A stretch of DNA of 64,000 bases, taken from positions 372,001-436,000 of the forward strand of contig NZ_MUJK01000005.1 in the NCBI RefSeq assembly GCF_002906155.1. Reading direction: 5' to 3'. Every line of letters begins with the position of its first letter. Position 1 is the first letter of the stretch. The stretch is from Pseudomonas laurylsulfativorans (lineage in GTDB: Bacteria > Pseudomonadota > Gammaproteobacteria > Pseudomonadales > Pseudomonadaceae). The position numbers were made by a program, and so were the translations under genes. A model generated the notes under the pieces. That model was not told the DNA's origin. It worked only from the letters and a program-made list of their open reading frames with translations, and did not search any database. Of the stretch, positions 1 through 12,574 are shown piece by piece.

Positions 1-281
1 CTATTATGTCCACGCTGTTCTGTGTAGCTTTGGTCGCCACCATGCTGGTTGTACGCAGGTTGGACATACCCTGTCTGACCCGCTGGCGCCCTATCTGGCG
101 TCGCAATTGGTGAATTCTGTGGGAGAAAACGACCAGCGTCCTGTTGCTGACTGCGCTCAATAATCTTGTCGAGCTCACCTCGATCAAGCCAAACACCACG
201 GCATTGAGGGCAGTAATCGATTTCGATACTTTGACGTTCAGTCATTACCAACGCGATATCTTTGCAAATTGGACATTGCAT
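1..281 (-). CDS. TFIIB-type zinc-ribbon protein, 3' end cut by window
   Basis: The reading frame starts at ATG 281 after an AAGGA-like ribosome site and stays open to the window edge. The first 45 residues hold CPIC and, about 20 residues later, CPQCRGVWLDRGELDKI. This is the paired CxxC zinc ribbon with the GvWlDrgEL signature of the zf-TFIIB family of small bacterial proteins. The following part is rich in Gln, Pro and Gly, as is usual for this group. The molecular role of the family is not established. It lies directly downstream of the cadA-type gene on the same strand, separated by 49 bp, so it is probably co-transcribed with it. Confidence 0.75.
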   Translation of the reverse strand, partial: MQCPICKDIALVMTERQSIEIDYCPQCRGVWLDRGELDKIIERSQQQDAGRFLPQNSPIATPDRAPAGQTGYVQPAYNQHGGDQSYTEQRGHN

Positions 282-330
282 AATCTTGATTCCTTCGTGC
301 TAATCAGTAATCGAGGGCGCGGCAGTCATA

Positions 331-2748
331 TCACCTGCGCAGCAGCCGCAGCCCGTTGAATACGACGAGCAAGCTCGCCCCAACATCCGCAAAAACAGCC
401 ATCCACAAGGTTGCGTGGCCAGATAATGCCAGCGCTAGAAAAACGAATTTGATGCCCAATGCCAATCCGATGTTCTGTTTTAGAACCGATGCGCATCGAT
501 GACTTAAGCTTATGAAATCAGCGATCTTGCGCGGGTCATCATCCATGATGGCTACATCAGCGGTTTCAAGTGCGGTAGCGGTGCCTGCGGCTCCCATTGC
601 AAAACCGATATCGGATTGTGCCAATGCAGGGGCGTCGTTCACGCCATCCCCAACCATGCCAACCGGGCCATATCGACGTTTGAGTTCAGCGACGGCGGTT
701 TGTTTGTCTTCTGGCATGAGATTTCCGCGCGCATCCTTTATGCCCAATTTCCCGGCAATAGAGTTGGCGGTTGCCGGGTTATCACCCGTCAGCATTACCG
801 GTACAACATTCATGGCATTCAAAGCGGCTACGGCAGCAAAGCTTTCAGCCCGTACGGTGTCAGCTACTGCGAAGATCGCTACTGGACCGTTGGCTGCGCA
901 AAGTACGATTACAGTTTTTCCCGCGTTTTCCAGCAGCGACAATCGAGCCTCAAGCTCTGGGGAACATACGCCCAACTCTTCAACCAGGCGATGGTTACCC
1001 AGGTGCCAGGATTGGCCATTGATATTGCCTTTGACACCACGCCCGTTGAGTACACTGAAGTCCTCAACCGGCATAATCGCCCCCTCCGGCTGCTGCAATT
1101 TCCAGCCGCTGACCAAGGCCTTGGCTACGGGATGCGTACTATGCTCGTCCAGGCTTGCGGCGATCAGCAAAGCCTGCTCAATGGGCATATCTGTAAACGG
1201 CTCAACATCGGTCAGTACCGGCTTGCCCTGAGTCAAAGTACCGGTCTTGTCGAGTGCAACAACCTTCAGAAACCGGCCGCTTTCAAGATACGCACCACCC
1301 TTGATCAAGATGCCGTGCCTGGCTGCTGCTGTTAGCCCACTGACGACGGTAATCGGAGTTGAAACCACCAGAGCGCACGGGCAAGCAATGACTAACAGAA
1401 CCAGCGCCTGATAGAGCCACTCTCCCCAAGCTCCACCGATGAGGACAGGGCCCAGGACAGCTACCAGAACAGCGAGAACTACTACTGCGGGGGTGTAGTA
1501 ATGCGCGAATTGATCTACAAACCGCTGTGTAGGTGCCCGTTGAGACTGTGCGTCTTGAATCGCTGCTGCAATGCGCGCCAGGGTACTTTCCCCAGCTACT
1601 GCCGTGACGGTAGCTTCAACCACACCGTCCGTAACGATGGTGCCAGCGTAAAGCGGATCTCCAATCTCCTTATCAACCGGTAGGCTTTCGCCAGTAATCG
1701 GAGCCTGATCCAGTGCCGCACGTCCAGAATCTACCCGAGCATCCAGCGGCACGCGCGAACCTGTGCGAACCCGGATACGACTACCGAGCAATACGCTCGC
1801 TACTGGCAGTTCTTTCCAGCCACTTTCAGTCATGACCTCAGCGATTTCCGGCGCCAATGCAGTCAGCGACTTGATAGCGTTGCGCGCCCGCTCCAGAGAA
1901 AGTGCTTCGATGGCTTCTGCAATGGCGAACAGGAAAACCACCATTGAGGCTTCAGGCCATTTACCGATGACGAGGGCGCCTACGACAGCCAGCGACATCA
2001 GGAAATAGATATTCAATGTGAAGTTTTTAACCGCGATCCAACCCTTTTTAAGTGTTGGCAGACCAGCAGCCAGGATAGACAGAGCAGCCAACACCATCAC
2101 TGGCCAAGAGCTTTCCTGCCCGGTTGTCCATGCAGTGACTTCAGCGGCGATAGCCGCGACGCCGCTGACGGCCAACAACCCTTTCAACTTTGCGCTCAGC
2201 ACTGGCGGAAGAGCCGAAGGTGCGGCGCCGGCTTCGATCAAGGTCGGCCCCATGTCCAGTGCAACTAATGCGGTGACGATTGACTGCGGATCATCCAGAC
2301 GGTGATGCACGGTCAACTCACGATTCAGTAGGTTGAAGTCGAGGCGGACAATTCCGGACATCGGCTCTAGCCGGTTACGGATGAGGCGTTCCTCGGTGGG
2401 GCAATCCATTTTGTCGATGCGATATCGAACATTATTGGTCCCCTCGGGAGCCGGATTGGTCTTGCTGGGTGCAAATGCCTCAGTTGCGTGAGTGCCATGA
2501 GCACAACAGGCATCGGCATGATCGTGAATGTGCGTGCCATGATCGTGATCGTGCGGGTCGTCGTGGTCGTGGTCGTGGTCGTGGGCATGGGCATGCGCGC
2601 CATGGTCGTGATTATGCGAGCCAGGATCATGCTGGTGCGTTTTGTGATGAGAAGGTTCAACCGCATGCGGATGATCGGACCCACAACAATCGTCTTTTTT
2701 CACAGCCTGAAGGCGGACGATCGGTTTTGGCTTGCTTTCCTGACTCAT
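331..2748 (-). CDS. cadA: Heavy-metal P1B-type ATPase (Cd/Zn/Pb exporter, CadA-like)
   Basis: ATP-driven inner-membrane exporter of soft divalent cations. Seen in order: a His/Asp-rich N-terminal tail of about 80 residues coded by imperfect 6-bp repeats, a heavy-metal-associated domain with MDCPTEE, transmembrane helices, the TGES actuator motif, the CPC metal-binding motif near residue 456, DKTGT phosphorylation site near 500, and GDGVNDAPAL. The CPC motif and the His-rich tail fit Zn/Cd/Pb-type pumps. I start at ATG 2748, because the longer TTG start at 2784 lies inside the -10 box of its promoter. A divergent CDF exporter begins 285 bp away, so the two form an export module. Substrate is inferred from family only. 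Confidence 0.9.
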   Translation of the reverse strand: MSQESKPKPIVRLQAVKKDDCCGSDHPHAVEPSHHKTHQHDPGSHNHDHGAHAHAHDHDHDHDDPHDHDHGTHIHDHADACCAHGTHATEAFAPSKTNPAPEGTNNVRYRIDKMDCPTEERLIRNRLEPMSGIVRLDFNLLNRELTVHHRLDDPQSIVTALVALDMGPTLIEAGAAPSALPPVLSAKLKGLLAVSGVAAIAAEVTAWTTGQESSWPVMVLAALSILAAGLPTLKKGWIAVKNFTLNIYFLMSLAVVGALVIGKWPEASMVVFLFAIAEAIEALSLERARNAIKSLTALAPEIAEVMTESGWKELPVASVLLGSRIRVRTGSRVPLDARVDSGRAALDQAPITGESLPVDKEIGDPLYAGTIVTDGVVEATVTAVAGESTLARIAAAIQDAQSQRAPTQRFVDQFAHYYTPAVVVLAVLVAVLGPVLIGGAWGEWLYQALVLLVIACPCALVVSTPITVVSGLTAAARHGILIKGGAYLESGRFLKVVALDKTGTLTQGKPVLTDVEPFTDMPIEQALLIAASLDEHSTHPVAKALVSGWKLQQPEGAIMPVEDFSVLNGRGVKGNINGQSWHLGNHRLVEELGVCSPELEARLSLLENAGKTVIVLCAANGPVAIFAVADTVRAESFAAVAALNAMNVVPVMLTGDNPATANSIAGKLGIKDARGNLMPEDKQTAVAELKRRYGPVGMVGDGVNDAPALAQSDIGFAMGAAGTATALETADVAIMDDDPRKIADFISLSHRCASVLKQNIGLALGIKFVFLALALSGHATLWMAVFADVGASLLVVFNGLRLLRR

Positions 2749-2778
2749 GGTGCTTCTACCGGTAAGAACAATGGCACC

Positions 2779-2809
2779 ATTCAACAGCCTGAACCAACTA
2801 CAGGGTCAA
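2779..2809 (-). promoter_or_regulatory. MerR-type promoter and operator of cadA
   Basis: On the minus strand TTGACC (2809-2804) and TTGAAT (2784-2779) are separated by 19 bp, too long for a normal sigma-70 promoter but typical of MerR-family activated promoters. The spacer contains the imperfect dyad CCTGTAGTTGGTTCAGG, close to CadR/PbrR/ZntR operators. No merR-type gene is present in the window, so the regulator must lie to the left or elsewhere. Confidence 0.6.
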
Positions 2810-3033
2810 GCAATGAATTGAAGCTATTTCACATTCCAGTAGGGTGGTTTTTTGGTTATCGGTATCGGACATAGAGCTGCGTCTTTGTAGCAGTGCTATT
2901 TTTCTAGAGACCTTTTTGAGCTGCAGGCCTTGTAGCGCCTCTCTCTCGATAGCAGGTAGCTGTAAATGAACGAAATTGAGTTGGAACGGCATCCAAAGCA
3001 CCTGCCTAACCCCTCACAAACATGGAGAACCCT

Positions 3034-3945
3034 ATGAGCGCTGGTCATAGTCACGGTGAAGTACGTGCAGGGCACGAAAAAAAATTGTGGATAGCTTTGG
3101 CGCTGACCACGAGCTTCATGGTCGCGGAAGTCATAGGGGCTTTCATCACTGGCAGCTTGGCATTGTTATCTGATGCCGCTCATATGCTTACCGATTCCAC
3201 CGCCCTTGCAATTTCATTGGTCGCTATTCAGATCGCCAAACGCCCCGCGGATAGGAAACGGACATTTGGCTATGCGCGATTTGAAATTCTCGCGGCTGCG
3301 TTCAATGCGATGCTGCTGTTCATGGTGGCGGTGTACATCTTGTATGAAGCATATCAGCGGATTAAGACTCCAACAGAAATTCAGTCGACAGCCATGTTGA
3401 TCGTAGCGTTGATAGGGTTGGCTGTGAACCTTGTCTCAATGCGGTTGCTCATGTCTGGCAGTAATGAAAGCCTCAATGTCAAAGGCGCGTACCTTGAGGT
3501 CTGGAGCGATATGTTAGGTTCTCTCGGCGTGATTGGAGCGGCGCTGATCATTCGTTTTACCGGATGGATCTGGATTGACTCTATTGTTGCTGCGGCGATC
3601 GGATTTTGGGTGCTCCCCAGAACTTGGGTTTTGCTCAAAGAGAGCATGAACATCCTTTTGCAGGGCGTTCCGGATGGAATTGATATCGCTGAAGTGGAGC
3701 TCAGAATCAGGGCGGTTAAAGGCATTGAGGATATCCATGACCTGCACATCTGGGCTTTAACCAGCGGTAAGAACGTGATGAGTGCACACCTCGTCGTCCA
3801 GCACTCCTCAGGCGGTGAACAAGAAATATTGACTGAAGTAACACGATTGATGAGTGATGAATTCCATATTGACCATACGACACTTCAGATAGAAAACTCA
3901 GAGTTTCATGCCGGCCTTGCAGAAAACGAAGGTATGCAGCACTAA
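3034..3945 (+). CDS. czcD: Cation diffusion facilitator, CzcD-like Zn/Cd/Co exporter
   Basis: Proton-coupled inner-membrane exporter of divalent metals. The protein has a short His-containing N-terminus (MSAGHSHGE), six predicted transmembrane segments, the family motif SDAAHMLTDS in helix 2 and EVWSDMLGS in helix 5. Its cytoplasmic C-terminal domain carries DLHIWAL, the usual dimerisation and metal-sensing fold. Length (303 residues) is normal. ATG 3034 is preferred over ATG 3022 because GGAGA sits 6 bp upstream of it. The gene is divergent from cadA and both probably answer to Zn/Cd stress. The exact metal cannot be read from the sequence. Confidence 0.85.
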   Translation: MSAGHSHGEVRAGHEKKLWIALALTTSFMVAEVIGAFITGSLALLSDAAHMLTDSTALAISLVAIQIAKRPADRKRTFGYARFEILAAAFNAMLLFMVAVYILYEAYQRIKTPTEIQSTAMLIVALIGLAVNLVSMRLLMSGSNESLNVKGAYLEVWSDMLGSLGVIGAALIIRFTGWIWIDSIVAAAIGFWVLPRTWVLLKESMNILLQGVPDGIDIAEVELRIRAVKGIEDIHDLHIWALTSGKNVMSAHLVVQHSSGGEQEILTEVTRLMSDEFHIDHTTLQIENSEFHAGLAENEGMQH

Positions 3946-4399
3946 GAATCAGTTCAAGCGTGTTTCGGGATAGGAATGGACCGCCGCTATGCCACTGGAA
4001 TATTTTCAGTTGGCGTAGGGGAGATCCGAAGCAGAGACATCCACTGCTCAGGAAACTCATTCCTGACCTTCAGCGCGCCCCAGGCCAAACGATGACAGTG
4101 TCAATCGCCGCCCATTAACCCCTACCTCCGCTTGCTCGAATCTCAAAACGCGGTCTGGGCATGTTTACCCAATTCCCCCCCCAAACAGGGGAATCTCCCC
4201 AATGTTCATTTTTCCATCCGACGCCAGTGGATTGACCTCCATCACCTACAGAACGTCGGTTCAATGAAGCTTTCCTCATACTTCAAAATTGTTCGTCGTG
4301 TCTGGCATGGACTCTGCTTGCAGCCTAAACCAAGGGCAAAGTGCTATCGACACGCAGCATGTATGGCTCACCACCTAATCATGCTGGGAGGCAATGAGG
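3946..4399. other. Intergenic region upstream of the multicopper oxidase gene
   Basis: About 450 bp without a convincing gene. It contains one clear inverted repeat, ATTCCCC at 4172-4178 with GGGGAAT at 4188-4194, which could be a weak terminator of the CDF gene or a regulatory hairpin. I see no recognisable copper-responsive operator. Confidence 0.4.
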
Positions 4400-7828
<3,429 letters not shown>

Positions 7829-7837
7829 CCTGCACCA

Positions 7838-7872
7838 CCTTGCACTCCAGCCGGTACAGGTGGAGTGCAAGG
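7838..7872 (+). terminator. Perfect 12-bp hairpin between oxidase and SCO genes
   Basis: CCTTGCACTCCA (7838-7849) pairs perfectly with TGGAGTGCAAGG (7861-7872) across an 11-nt loop. There is only a short CTTT after it, so it could be a leaky terminator or an mRNA-stabilising stem that sets the ratio of the two products. Confidence 0.5.
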
Positions 7873-7904
7873 CTTTCATCAGTATTCAGGACAGGACACA
7901 AATC

Positions 7905-8951
7905 ATGATCACTTCACATTGGACCCCGACGATCAAATTTCTCCGCCTGCTGCTGTTGCTTACCTTGGGCATCACAGGCGGCTCGGCCGCCGTTGCCGAA
8001 GACAGCGGTTCAAGCACACCTTGGGGACGGGACTACTTCCCCAATACTGAGCTGGTCAATCAAGACGGCCAGAAAATGCGTTTTTTCGATGACATGATCA
8101 AGGATAAGGTGGTGGCGATTAACTTCATCTTCACCTCTTGCACCGACTCCTGCCCACTGGAAACTGCACGCCTGCTCCAGGTCCAAAAAGTCCTCGGTGA
8201 CCGGGTTGGTAAGGATGTATTCCTCTACTCAATTAGCATTGACCCGGAAACCGATACACCGGAAGTGCTGAAGAAGTACACCGAGAAATTCAGGATCGGC
8301 CCCGGCTGGCAATTCCTCACCGGTAACAAGGACGACATCACTGCACTGCGTAAAAGCCTGGGGCTGTTCATCGACGGCATCGACAACGGCCGCAACAAGG
8401 ACCACAACCTGAGCCTGATCATCGGCAACCAAAGTACGGGGCGCTGGATGAAATCCTCGCCCATGGAAAACCCCTACATTCTGGCCGATCGCTTGAGCAA
8501 AACACTACAGAACTGGAAAGACGCCAGCACCAACGACCAGGATTATGCCAGCGCCCCAACCCTGCGCCCGCCGAGTGCCGGTGAACAGATCTACCGCACA
8601 CGCTGCTCGTCCTGCCATACCCTTGGAGACACTCAGAACGCTGGCATCCGCAGCATTGGCCCGGACCTGATCGGAGTCACTCGCCAGCGCGACCCGCAAT
8701 GGCTGAAGCGCTGGATCAAAGAACCGGATCAGATGCTGGCCGAGAAAGACGCGCTGGCGATGCAGTTGTATGAGCAATACAACAACATCGCGATGCCCAA
8801 TCTGCGCCTAGGCGAAATAGAGACAAGTGCCGTACTCACCTATCTGGCAGAAGAGACCGAACGGTTGCAACCTGAGGCGCCGATGGCGCAGGACACGCAT
8901 GACGGAGCCCACCAGCACGCTGGCCCCAAGATTCAGCAACAAGGCGGCTAA
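7905..8951 (+). CDS. SCO1/SenC copper chaperone fused to cytochrome c
   Basis: Membrane-anchored or periplasmic redox protein of 348 residues. It has a hydrophobic N-terminal segment, then a thioredoxin-fold SCO domain with FTSCTDSCP near residue 79 and a conserved-position His (DHNLS) near 166, which together bind copper in SCO proteins. A C-terminal monohaem cytochrome c domain follows, with CSSCH near 233 and a downstream Met (NIAMPNLRL) as likely axial ligand. SCO-cytochrome c fusions deliver copper and electrons to copper enzymes. Position directly after the multicopper oxidase suggests that oxidase is the client. ATG 7905 has AGGACA upstream, and the frame is open further upstream without a better start. 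Confidence 0.85.
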   Translation: MITSHWTPTIKFLRLLLLLTLGITGGSAAVAEDSGSSTPWGRDYFPNTELVNQDGQKMRFFDDMIKDKVVAINFIFTSCTDSCPLETARLLQVQKVLGDRVGKDVFLYSISIDPETDTPEVLKKYTEKFRIGPGWQFLTGNKDDITALRKSLGLFIDGIDNGRNKDHNLSLIIGNQSTGRWMKSSPMENPYILADRLSKTLQNWKDASTNDQDYASAPTLRPPSAGEQIYRTRCSSCHTLGDTQNAGIRSIGPDLIGVTRQRDPQWLKRWIKEPDQMLAEKDALAMQLYEQYNNIAMPNLRLGEIETSAVLTYLAEETERLQPEAPMAQDTHDGAHQHAGPKIQQQGG

Positions 8952-8975
8952 TCCGAGTGATGGCTCGCTTATTGG

Positions 8976-9007
8976 AGCACTCTGCGCAAGAAGTCGCGAA
9001 GAGTGCT
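8976..9007. terminator. Inverted repeat between convergent SCO and dsbA-like genes
   Basis: AGCACTCT (8976-8983) pairs with AGAGTGCT (9000-9007). It lies between two convergent genes and probably ends transcription, but it has no strong T-run. Confidence 0.4.
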
Positions 9008-9078
9008 ACCAAACTGCGTTTCTCCGGTAAAGGTTGTCCTCAAAACTGTCAATTATTCCCAGCAGGCACAACAGCGAA

Positions 9079-9723
9079 CTATCGCGACTGATCGATTTCC
9101 CCGCGGATCAAGTCGTAAAGCGGCTGAGCCCCGAAGTTGGTCAGCGGTTTGCCGTTGACGAAGAATGTTGGTGTTTTGCTCACGCCAACGGCCGTGGCAT
9201 CAGCCGCATCTTTTTCGACCGTAGCCGTGATATCCGCCGACATCATTTGTTCCCGGGCCTTATCAACATCCAGCCCGGCCTGACCTGCTGCGGTCCATGC
9301 AGCCGATGCAGTCGCGTCATCATGCCATTGCCCCTGCGACTCTAGAACGGCCTCCAGTACAGGTACGAATACACCTTGCTTGCGGGCTGTTTCCAAGATC
9401 CGGATGGCTTCTTCTGAGCCCTTGTGAAGTCGTACATAACGTAGAACCAGTCGAACATCGGACGGATGCTTGGCCATCATCTGTTTAACGATGGGATAAA
9501 AAGCACGGCAGCTTTCACAGGAGGGATCGAAGAACTCAACAATCGTCACGGGTGCATCGGCAGGACCAAAGCTTGGCGAATGAAAGCGCACAAGTGAACT
9601 TGCTTTCGGCACGGGAACTTCAGCTTGGGGATCAGTGGATGCTCGATCATAAAAAAAAGCTGCAACTGCGAAGCCGATGATGGCAAACAGACTGACAACA
9701 AGAACGACACTACGTTTGCTCAT
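9079..9723 (-). CDS. DsbA-family thiol:disulfide oxidoreductase
   Basis: Periplasmic-facing thioredoxin-fold protein anchored by one N-terminal helix (SVVLVVSLFAIIGFAVAAFF). The active site is CESC near residue 67, followed by the helical insertion typical of DsbA/DsbG-like proteins and the cis-Pro region (SKTPTFFVNG). ATG 9723 has GGAGA 8 bp upstream. It overlaps the upstream dsbB-like stop as ATGA, so the two are translationally coupled. As a pair they would introduce disulfides into exported proteins. Cargo neighbours (oxidase, SCO) are exported Cys/His-rich proteins, but a direct link is inference. Confidence 0.85.
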   Translation of the reverse strand: MSKRSVVLVVSLFAIIGFAVAAFFYDRASTDPQAEVPVPKASSLVRFHSPSFGPADAPVTIVEFFDPSCESCRAFYPIVKQMMAKHPSDVRLVLRYVRLHKGSEEAIRILETARKQGVFVPVLEAVLESQGQWHDDATASAAWTAAGQAGLDVDKAREQMMSADITATVEKDAADATAVGVSKTPTFFVNGKPLTNFGAQPLYDLIRGEIDQSR

Positions 9724-10160
9724 GCGGAAAATCTCCGGCGAATGATGGCTAGAAGAAGGATAAGAAAGCTGAATACGCCCAGCGATAGCAATGGCAATGG
9801 AACACTGCTGAAAATGGTCATGTCGGCACCGGAACATGATGGTCCAGCCCCACAGGGTTTGAGACTTTCAGGAATAACCCCGAAATAAAGAAGATTGTGA
9901 TAAAACGCGATCAACCAGCCCATCACCGCTAAAGGCAATGCATAACGCCAGACACCCGTGTCCGAAATGCAGCAAGCAACCCCGAGCACCAGGACGAGAG
10001 GAAACATGAATGCCCGCTGAAACCAACAAAGCACGCAGGGTGCTTGCCCCATGATTTCCCCGATAAACAATACGGCGATGGTTGAAATCAGGGAGAGCAA
10101 CCATGCACAGAGAAGAAGCATCCATCCATCGGGTTGACGTTGTGGGTTTGTGGTTTCCAT
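9720..10160 (-). CDS. DsbB/BdbC-like disulfide bond formation protein
   Basis: Small inner-membrane protein of 146 residues with four hydrophobic segments. CVLCWFQR is the first periplasmic CxxC, and a second Cys pair lies in the loop KPCGAGPSCSG, as in DsbB-type quinone reductases that reoxidise DsbA partners. The shorter loop is closer to BdbC than to E. coli DsbB. ATG 10160 is preceded by AAGG, and the upstream extension is not conserved-looking. First gene of a two-gene unit with the DsbA-like protein. Confidence 0.85.
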   Translation of the reverse strand: METTNPQRQPDGWMLLLCAWLLSLISTIAVLFIGEIMGQAPCVLCWFQRAFMFPLVLVLGVACCISDTGVWRYALPLAVMGWLIAFYHNLLYFGVIPESLKPCGAGPSCSGADMTIFSSVPLPLLSLGVFSFLILLLAIIRRRFSA

Positions 10161-10231
10161 CGAGTCAAAGCCTTTTTGTTGTGGTCGTGTGCTTGTAGAT
10201 GCGGATGGGACAGGCACACAGATACTTTGGT

Positions 10232-10283
10232 AAAGCGTTCAATGACTGTCCCCTGCTAGCTGAAATTGGGCAATGAACGCTTT
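10232..10283. repeat. 10-bp inverted repeat upstream of the dsb pair
   Basis: AAAGCGTTCA (10232-10241) and TGAACGCTTT (10274-10283) form a perfect dyad with a 32-bp spacer. It lies in the promoter region of the dsbB-dsbA unit and near the tns operon end, so it may be a two-site operator or an element boundary scar. Confidence 0.45.
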
Positions 10284-10450
10284 CCAAAAAATACAGAAGG
10301 CATCGTGAGAATTTTCTAGATACCTGAATAAGGGTGACGACGTTCCGGGCTCAATCCGTGATGCTCCAGTAGAATCGACGATCAGAACGGCGGAGTGTCA
10401 TCATCGGCAGTTATCAATAACCAGTCCAGCGTCCGGAGGCATGGCCATTC

Positions 10451-10708
10451 CTAACGGTCAATACTGGAGCTCAACTGAGGGGTGTGGACCACTATCGCGA
10501 ATTCTCGTGTTGGGTCACTCGGATCCTTCGTTTGAAGCAACTCTTCAAAGGAACCGATCCCAAATATTACCCATGGTTCTGGGAAATGTCGCAGGAGGCG
10601 TTTTGCCTGCTGACGAACAGATTCCGGAAGTGTCTGATCTCTGGACAGCTCACGCAAGAACTCACCTGTTTGGACGATACTTCGGGTACGCTCGCAGGGC
10701 ATGGTCAT
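10451..10708 (-). CDS. Small conserved protein downstream of tnsD (BPSL0761-like family)
   Basis: Protein of 85 residues beginning MTMPCERTRSIVQTGEFL, then a region ending in RLLRHFP. It shares its start and core (MTMP.ERTRS..QT..FL.EL.RD...PE..R..A..LLRHFP) with the gene at 50708-50941, which follows the tniQ of the second Tn7-like element. I recall this pattern from proteins annotated as BPSL0761 family, of unknown function. Start ATG 10708 follows GGAG by about 10 bp. Its C-terminal part differs from that of the paralogue. It sits on the tns strand, 310 bp after tnsD. Confidence 0.65.
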   Translation of the reverse strand: MTMPCERTRSIVQTGEFLRELSRDQTLPESVRQQAKRLLRHFPEPWVIFGIGSFEELLQTKDPSDPTREFAIVVHTPQLSSSIDR

Positions 10709-11018
10709 GTGTCGCACTCCGCTAGAATTTGCGCTTAACCTTAGAAAACCCACCGCCAACGCCAAAGGCGCTGAGGTTTTTAACCATTCGTTTGAATTAT
10801 AGCAAGCACGCTGTTCGGCTCCTCAGTGGTGGATAGGCCACTCGCGATAGAGCCTGGTTCGAGGTGAATGCTCCTGATTTCCCAGACGCATCTGACTGGC
10901 TGCTTCAGTCGATAGCTGCTCTAAAGGAAAGCAGCCTTGGATTGCAGCACTTTCGCAACGGACAGTGAAGCATTCTGAGGTTTGAGGATTGGTACGCGGC
11001 CCGAACTCAAGGCTTGCG
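10709..11018. other. Gap between tnsD and the small conserved gene
   Basis: About 310 bp with no convincing gene on either strand. A promoter or degraded sequence may be present, but no clear motif was found. Confidence 0.4.
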
Positions 11019-12542
11019 CTACGCCTGGCGAGAGTCTTCCAGCGATCCTTGAAGCAACATAGATAATTCTGTATCCGATACCCGCCGAATGCGGATCGCT
11101 GCTAGTCGCAGCAGATTCGAAGTCGACATTTCCTTAGCTTGTGGATAGGTCGCAAACACCCAGGCGATCTTCCGAAGCTGAAAGTCATGCTCCGTTTCGA
11201 CAAGGTCCCTCACAGTTTCAATCGCACAAGGGAATTTCGTGGCTAGTCGCAGAAAATCGTAATGGCGTGGAACAGCTCGGGCAAGTGCTGCATAAGAGAT
11301 CCTAATCGGCCAAGAATGGGATTGGAGAAGGCAATCGCTTGCTTTTTGTAGTTCAACTACTAGTTCGGCATCTCTGGCAGCCCAATCTACATACGGGTAC
11401 CTGATAGCGGCCATATGATGGGATCTGACATAGTCGGTGAGCCAGATCCGATCATTCCGATATAGCCACATATAGTCAGTCCGATCATGAACCCGCGTTG
11501 ATTCGGGATATGCGACGAACCGCTCTCGATGAGCGTTCACCTTTAATTCGCCCGGGACGTTTCGCTTCTGGTAAGGAATTTTATTTTCACGAACAAACGT
11601 TGATAAGCCTTGATCTTCAAAGGCGAACGCCAAATTGGAAAGCCTTTCGGAATCAAGCCCAAGCAGGTGACAGAGGAAGTAGAAGCGAAATGGATGATGG
11701 GACCTTCGCGGAGTACGGAGCAGCCGGAGAACCCACTCATGCCCTTTGGGTTCGCCGGCGTTCAATAGCTGGTACTCACGTGATTGAGGTGCGCCTGCCA
11801 TAGCGCCATTTAGGTAATCATGAAGCAGTGATAAACGAATGCGATCCCTGTGAAGAATTCCCAGCTCCGCCAGCCGATAGCGAAGCAAACCTCCGGTGAG
11901 TAGCTTTGATACTTCTGCTGAATTACGGAACCCCCATGCCGTGAGCTGTGCTACCTCAGTTAACGCTGGTATCTCATTTTGATTTTGAACTGCGTCTTCA
12001 AACCCGCGGTCCTTGAGACCATCGGGAAGAAACAAGTACCTCCAGTCATCGAATGGCGGACTCGCGACCTTCAGCACAATCTGATGGTACGGGCACACCA
12101 GCACACCAGTTACTTGATGGATTCGATGCCAGTACGCTTGACCTCCATGTCGAATATCACGAGCAACGCAGCGCTCACAAAACTTCAGTGCTCCGAAGCG
12201 CTCAAAGCCCGAAGCAGTGAGCCCCACAGACATCTTCAACCCAATTCCCGAAGGTCCAGACATTGCTTTAATTGCAGTGTCCAGCTGACTACTGCTGAGG
12301 AACGGTGCGAAAATCGGTAACAGCGTATGTGCCTGGATGAGGTAACTCACTGACAACTTATTAGCCAATTGCTGTGAGAGTGCATCGAGACAGCAAGGAA
12401 AGGCCGAGCCACAGGTCCTAGAATACCGACCAAACAAGTCGTAACTCGTCTGGCGATAGCTGGCATTGGCTGCGAGCCGATGGTACCTAGCCGCCAGGCT
12501 GTAGATTGTTTCATCAGGGAAAGCTTGCGGAAAAAACTCCAT
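11019..12542 (-). CDS. tnsD: TnsD/TniQ-family target-site selector, element 1
   Basis: Target-selection protein of 507 residues, the same size as Tn7 TnsD. The N-terminal TniQ domain opens with FPDETIYSLAARYH and includes LFGRY. It carries the zinc site C122-x2-C125 and C150-x2-H153 with YWHRIHQVTGVLVC between. In Tn7, TnsD binds the 3' end of glmS and recruits TnsC. The location of this element at exactly that site supports the same role here. AGGAG lies 7 bp before ATG 12542. It follows tnsC by 32 bp in one operon. Its C-terminal half has no motif I recognise, as is usual for the DNA-binding part of TnsD. Confidence 0.9.
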   Translation of the reverse strand: MEFFPQAFPDETIYSLAARYHRLAANASYRQTSYDLFGRYSRTCGSAFPCCLDALSQQLANKLSVSYLIQAHTLLPIFAPFLSSSQLDTAIKAMSGPSGIGLKMSVGLTASGFERFGALKFCERCVARDIRHGGQAYWHRIHQVTGVLVCPYHQIVLKVASPPFDDWRYLFLPDGLKDRGFEDAVQNQNEIPALTEVAQLTAWGFRNSAEVSKLLTGGLLRYRLAELGILHRDRIRLSLLHDYLNGAMAGAPQSREYQLLNAGEPKGHEWVLRLLRTPRRSHHPFRFYFLCHLLGLDSERLSNLAFAFEDQGLSTFVRENKIPYQKRNVPGELKVNAHRERFVAYPESTRVHDRTDYMWLYRNDRIWLTDYVRSHHMAAIRYPYVDWAARDAELVVELQKASDCLLQSHSWPIRISYAALARAVPRHYDFLRLATKFPCAIETVRDLVETEHDFQLRKIAWVFATYPQAKEMSTSNLLRLAAIRIRRVSDTELSMLLQGSLEDSRQA

Positions 12543-12574
12543 AGCTGTCTCCTGCTAAAGCCCATAAAGGGTGA

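Noticed and set aside
144-359. A 71-residue plus-strand open frame at the left edge
   Set aside because: It runs opposite the zinc-ribbon gene and the end of cadA, both of which have clear motifs.
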